Part shown: piece by piece, positions 6,980 to 9,932 of the stretch | Layout: each line of letters opens with the position of its first letter | Position numbering within the stretch: the stretch's first letter is position 1 | Assembly: GCA_937900215.1 (NCBI GenBank) | Contig: CALCFH010000439.1 | Location: forward strand, 1 to 9,932 | Origin: an uncultured Cryomorphaceae bacterium | GTDB taxonomy: Bacteria; Bacteroidota; Bacteroidia; Flavobacteriales; Schleiferiaceae | Length of the DNA: 9,932 nt | Direction: 5' to 3' | Position numbers and translations under genes: made by a program | Notes under the pieces: model-generated | Seen by the model: the letters and a program-made list of their open reading frames with translations, nothing else | What the model was told of the DNA's origin: nothing | Databases searched by the model: none

Positions 6980-8479
6980 TTACTCTATTATCTTAATCCA
7001 CAATTCTCCAGAATAGGAGTTGTTCAATCCGCTATTCTTCGCTTGCGAAGCTTGACCATAGGCATCAAACCTCAGTAGATATACATAGTAGAATCCATTG
7101 TTCGAATCTCTAAAGAATCGAGCCTGCATTCCCTGTTTGGTTAGGTTGGTTACCATTCGAACTGCATTGGCCTCACTGCTGTAAACACCCGCTACAACAT
7201 AATACCCTCTCTGTCCGGGCTGAACATTTGAAACCTGATTCTCTACAGGATAATTCGCCTGACCACCGCCATTGTTTCCACCCTGCTGACCACCATTGTT
7301 TCCACCCTGCTGACCACCATTGTTTCCACCCTGCTGACCACCGTTGTTGCCGCCTTGCTGACCGCCGTTATTGCCGCCTTGCTGACCGCCATTGTTGCCG
7401 CCATTCTGTCCACCGTTCTGTGCCGCCTCTTGCTCAGCAGACTTTAGGCGTTCAACTTCTGCCTTAATCTCGTCACGGAATTCCTCCAAACGCTCATCGA
7501 TCATCTCTTTATACTTATCGTCTTGCTTGCGACTGTTGTCTTTCAATTTCTTGATTTCACTCTCCAAACGCTCATTCTTAGAGTTGTCTCCAAAACGATA
7601 GGTAAGCATAAACTCTCTGCTAGCTCCAAGTTGAGAACCGTAGGTATTCAAACTGAAGTCATGTGCATAGCCAATGCTCAATTCAGAATTCAGATGTATT
7701 CCCACATTGGCAGTCACAGCATACTCTGAACGATAGGTTAGTCCTGCGAAACCGAATTTCTTCATATTAAACATCGCTCCCAAATCGAATTGAAAAGGAA
7801 CATTCTCCGCGGCTCTAACCATCATAAACGGACTTAAAACCATGCGATCACCCGAAATCTCGATATCGTACTGAGCCGATCCGATATAATGACGAATGAG
7901 CTGGTAGTACACATCTCCATTATAATTTTCTGTATAGCGGATGGGTGAACCAATTATTTGCGGAATGGCAAAACCCACTTGCAGTTTGTCAATTCTCAGA
8001 TTCATTCCAAAATTCAGATCAAACACCCCTCTGCTGTTTGGAGTGGCAAAAAGGATTGGATCAATGCGATTGTCGACATTCACTCTAGAAAGATCTATCG
8101 TATTGTTTAGATAACCCGCAGCTAATCCAAAGCTCAAATAGTTCTTATCGCTTAGCTGTAGGTGATAGGCATAAGATCCGTAGATACCAAAGCGTGACAA
8201 AATATCTGTTCTGTCATTAAAGGCATAAATACTATAGCCGATCTTCTTTTTATTCAGGGCACCATTTAGTGTCAAAGCAGAGGTCTCTGGAGAACCCTGA
8301 ACATTTGCCCACATTCTGCGATGAACGAGAGAGGCTTCTGTTACCCCACTTGCTCCTGACATAGCAGGATTGTATACAAAAGGAGTAAAAAAGTAATTGC
8401 TGTATAAGGGCAGTTGTTGCGCGTTTGTATTGAGTAAGCCGAAGCTTAATAATACAAGAAGGATAGTTTTATTCTTCAT
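6980..8479 (-). CDS. PorP/SprF-family outer-membrane protein fused to a coiled coil, Gly/Asn/Gln linker and SPOR domain
   Basis: A signal peptide (MKNKTILLVLLSFGLLNTNA) precedes a PorP/SprF barrel at about 21-300, recognised by QQLPLYSNYFFTPFVYNPAM and regularly spaced amphipathic strands. PorP/SprF proteins are outer-membrane parts or partners of the T9SS, which helps secrete and hold surface adhesins. The family usually ends near 300-330 residues. This protein has 499. After the barrel come a charged coiled coil (about 302-355), six 8-residue Gly/Asn/Gln repeats (about 358-405) and a SPOR domain (425-499, starting GYYVVAGVYSS). SPOR domains bind denuded peptidoglycan, so the tail probably reaches across the periplasm and ties the barrel to the cell wall. 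That topology is inferred. The ATG at 8479 lies 15 nt after the stop of the type B adhesin gene, so the two form an operon of the sprB-sprF kind. Confidence 0.93.
   Translation of the reverse strand: MKNKTILLVLLSFGLLNTNAQQLPLYSNYFFTPFVYNPAMSGASGVTEASLVHRRMWANVQGSPETSALTLNGALNKKKIGYSIYAFNDRTDILSRFGIYGSYAYHLQLSDKNYLSFGLAAGYLNNTIDLSRVNVDNRIDPILFATPNSRGVFDLNFGMNLRIDKLQVGFAIPQIIGSPIRYTENYNGDVYYQLIRHYIGSAQYDIEISGDRMVLSPFMMVRAAENVPFQFDLGAMFNMKKFGFAGLTYRSEYAVTANVGIHLNSELSIGYAHDFSLNTYGSQLGASREFMLTYRFGDNSKNERLESEIKKLKDNSRKQDDKYKEMIDERLEEFRDEIKAEVERLKSAEQEAAQNGGQNGGNNGGQQGGNNGGQQGGNNGGQQGGNNGGQQGGNNGGQQGGNNGGGQANYPVENQVSNVQPGQRGYYVVAGVYSSEANAVRMVTNLTKQGMQARFFRDSNNGFYYVYLLRFDAYGQASQAKNSGLNNSYSGELWIKIIE
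7265..7408. repeat. Six tandem 24-bp units encoding Gly/Asn/Gln linker
   Basis: The units are 7265-7288, 7289-7312, 7313-7336, 7337-7360, 7361-7384 and 7385-7408. A partial unit follows at 7409-7420. Each encodes eight residues of the GGNNGGQQ type on the minus strand. The units at 7289 and 7313 are identical and the one at 7265 differs from them by one base. The other three vary mainly at silent positions. This gradient suggests recent in-frame expansion at the C-terminal end of the array, which can change linker length without breaking the frame. Confidence 0.93.
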
Positions 8480-8494
8480 AATAATCTTGTCGGC

Positions 8495-9932
8495 TTAAGG
8501 TTGGCTACGGATAATGGTAACGGCTCCTTTCAAACGAAAGTCGTCGTTCGGACATCGCATAATATAATAATAGGTTCCATCGGGCAAGGGGTTGCCTCCA
8601 GAATCTAATCCTTCCCAATTATTGGTATAATTTGCAACCTTATATACCTCCGATCCCCATCTGTTAATAATGGTCAATTCACATCGATCTCCGGCCATAA
8701 TCTCACTCAAATCCAATCCATCATTAATGCCATCTCCATTCGGCGTTACCACGTTCTGAATATTGGAGTAAATCAAATTAGGATCTACTGGACGAACTGG
8801 ATATCGAATAAAAATCTGCATACTATCAATATCTACACATCCATTAGCACCGGTAACCTCAACATAATAAGTTGTTGTATCGGCTGTAGGAATGGTTTGT
8901 GCCTTTGGATCAAACGGATTGTTAAAATACACCGGCTTATTGGCATACCAATAATAACTTACTCCTCCACTTCCGTTGAGCTGCCCAACGGCTCCTGAAT
9001 CAATGGTCTGGTTGGGTCCGGCTTCGGCAAAAATGCTTAAGGCAAAGACATATAAGGTATCATAGCTTTCACATCCATTCGGACCAACCGCTCGGGCAAA
9101 ATAGACACCATCGTCCTTTACTTTTAAATTGGCATTGGTGCTGATGACATTGGCTGAGGGCGACTCAAACCACGTGAATACAGAAGGCACTCCATTGGTA
9201 GTAAAGGCTTGAACCACTACGCTGTCTCCTTGGCAAAGCCGCAATGTATCGGAAGACGAGAAGGCAATTCTTGGATATCGGGTGAAGGTAAAACTCACTG
9301 GTGAACTAACACTATCGCAACCCAAGGTATCTGTAACTACTAAGGTGAAAATAGCAATGGAGTCTGGACCAACTCCAAAACTCAATAAGGCAGTACTGTC
9401 AAGTTGAACTAGATTGGTGTCGCCATATACAGGGAACAACGACTGTCCGTTTACAAACCATTCATATAAATTAGACTCCACATAAAAATTCGTATCCTGA
9501 ACAGTTAGGGTATCTCCGAAACAAAGAATACTCGCTGGAGTTCCAATTTCAGAACCTGGAATGTCATCTACCTCAACGGTTACTGTATTTGTGAATACTT
9601 CACAGCTAAAATCTGCTCCGATCGATTCGCGTATGAAAGCAAAATAATCACCTGGATTTTTAACCACCAATTCAAATTGATCTGAAAGCGTATCTCCCGT
9701 GGCAAATTCTATCCAAGCGTAAGAATAAGAACCGAGGGGATGTGAAGAAAACTGCCTCGCTTGCAAAACCACCGAGTCTCCTTTGCAAAAACGCGTTGGC
9801 TTTCCAACTGCATTGCCCACCCCTATTCTCTGCAAAGTAGTGTCTACGTCGTAGGTGTGGAAGTAGACTCCTTTTGTTCCTGCGGTAAATATTGATCCAA
9901 AAATACGCAAACCAACAGTTGCGAACAACTGT
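8495..9932 (-). CDS. C-terminal part of a large Ig-like adhesin with a type B T9SS sorting domain (gliding-motility-associated)
   Basis: The frame is open to the right edge, so the N-terminus and signal peptide lie outside; 478 codons are visible. The TTG at 9926-9928 is in frame but probably internal. The visible part has about four Ig/PKD-like modules, each with a start such as RFCKGDSVVLQA, LCFGDTLTVQD or LRLCQGDSVVVQA, a central tryptophan, and in most a closing GC(D/E/V)S-like motif. The last 86 residues (8498-8755) are a CHU_C domain: TPNGDGIND, INRWGSEVYK, NNWEGLDSGGNPLPDGTYYY and a final KGAVTIIR. In T9SS proteins this type B domain directs export across the outer membrane. In Flavobacterium johnsoniae, SprB with such a domain needs the co-encoded SprF. 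A PorP/SprF-family gene starts 15 nt downstream here, so the same partnership is likely. The ligand is unknown. Confidence 0.92.
   Translation of the reverse strand, partial: QLFATVGLRIFGSIFTAGTKGVYFHTYDVDTTLQRIGVGNAVGKPTRFCKGDSVVLQARQFSSHPLGSYSYAWIEFATGDTLSDQFELVVKNPGDYFAFIRESIGADFSCEVFTNTVTVEVDDIPGSEIGTPASILCFGDTLTVQDTNFYVESNLYEWFVNGQSLFPVYGDTNLVQLDSTALLSFGVGPDSIAIFTLVVTDTLGCDSVSSPVSFTFTRYPRIAFSSSDTLRLCQGDSVVVQAFTTNGVPSVFTWFESPSANVISTNANLKVKDDGVYFARAVGPNGCESYDTLYVFALSIFAEAGPNQTIDSGAVGQLNGSGGVSYYWYANKPVYFNNPFDPKAQTIPTADTTTYYVEVTGANGCVDIDSMQIFIRYPVRPVDPNLIYSNIQNVVTPNGDGINDGLDLSEIMAGDRCELTIINRWGSEVYKVANYTNNWEGLDSGGNPLPDGTYYYIMRCPNDDFRLKGAVTIIRSQP
8498..8755 (-). other. Type B T9SS C-terminal sorting domain (CHU_C) segment
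   Basis: This is the coding segment for the last 86 residues of the adhesin. Ordered motifs are TPNGDGIND, a hydrophobic ELTIINRWG strand, NNWEG, DGTYYYIM and KGAVTIIR. This order is the hallmark of the gliding-motility-associated C-terminal domain. Confidence 0.9.

Noticed and set aside
7228..7601. Plus-strand open frames opposite the Gly/Asn/Gln repeat
   Set aside because: They are mirror readings of the 24-bp repeat and coiled-coil region of the PorP/SprF gene. The His/Pro/Cys-rich composition is an artefact of the opposite strand.
9926..9928. TTG as the true start of the adhesin
   Set aside because: No signal peptide follows and the frame stays open to the window edge. It is far more likely an internal leucine codon.

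Overview
The window looks like a chromosomal segment of a Bacteroidota bacterium, probably Flavobacteriales or a relative. The reasons are the AT-rich base composition, the near absence of Shine-Dalgarno sequences, a PorP/SprF-family outer-membrane protein, a gliding-motility-associated (type B) C-terminal sorting domain on a secreted adhesin, and an Mfd protein of the Bacteroidota type. I see no tRNA, rRNA, CRISPR array, insertion sequence or phage gene.

Left part (1-1804, minus strand): the 5' portion of a gene for a secreted protein made of about eight ELWKTDGT-like repeats followed by fibronectin type III-like domains. It runs off the left edge. The reading frame breaks once, near 1588-1591, by what looks like loss of two bases. 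Outside that point the frame is open from the signal peptide to the window edge. A divergent intergenic region (1805-2086) follows and holds two hairpins.

Centre (2087-6926, plus strand): a DUF427 protein, a DinB-superfamily protein, the transcription-repair coupling factor Mfd, and a second DinB-superfamily protein that overlaps the end of mfd. The two DinB proteins have the same predicted length (178 aa) and both keep a complete three-histidine metal site. A strong hairpin (6926-6958) ends this block and serves the converging operon as well.

Right part (6980-9932, minus strand): a two-gene operon. First comes the C-terminal part of a large Ig-like adhesin with a type B type IX secretion (T9SS) sorting domain. 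It is followed after 15 nt by a PorP/SprF-family barrel protein, the usual partner for secretion and anchoring of such adhesins. This PorP is unusual: after the barrel it carries a coiled coil, a Gly/Asn/Gln tandem-repeat linker and a SPOR peptidoglycan-binding domain.

Most of the window is recognisable. The points most worth a second look are the PorP-coiled coil-repeat-SPOR fusion, the frameshifted repeat protein, the paired DinB proteins around mfd, and the uncertain mfd start. I did not find a convincing, wholly undescribed system.
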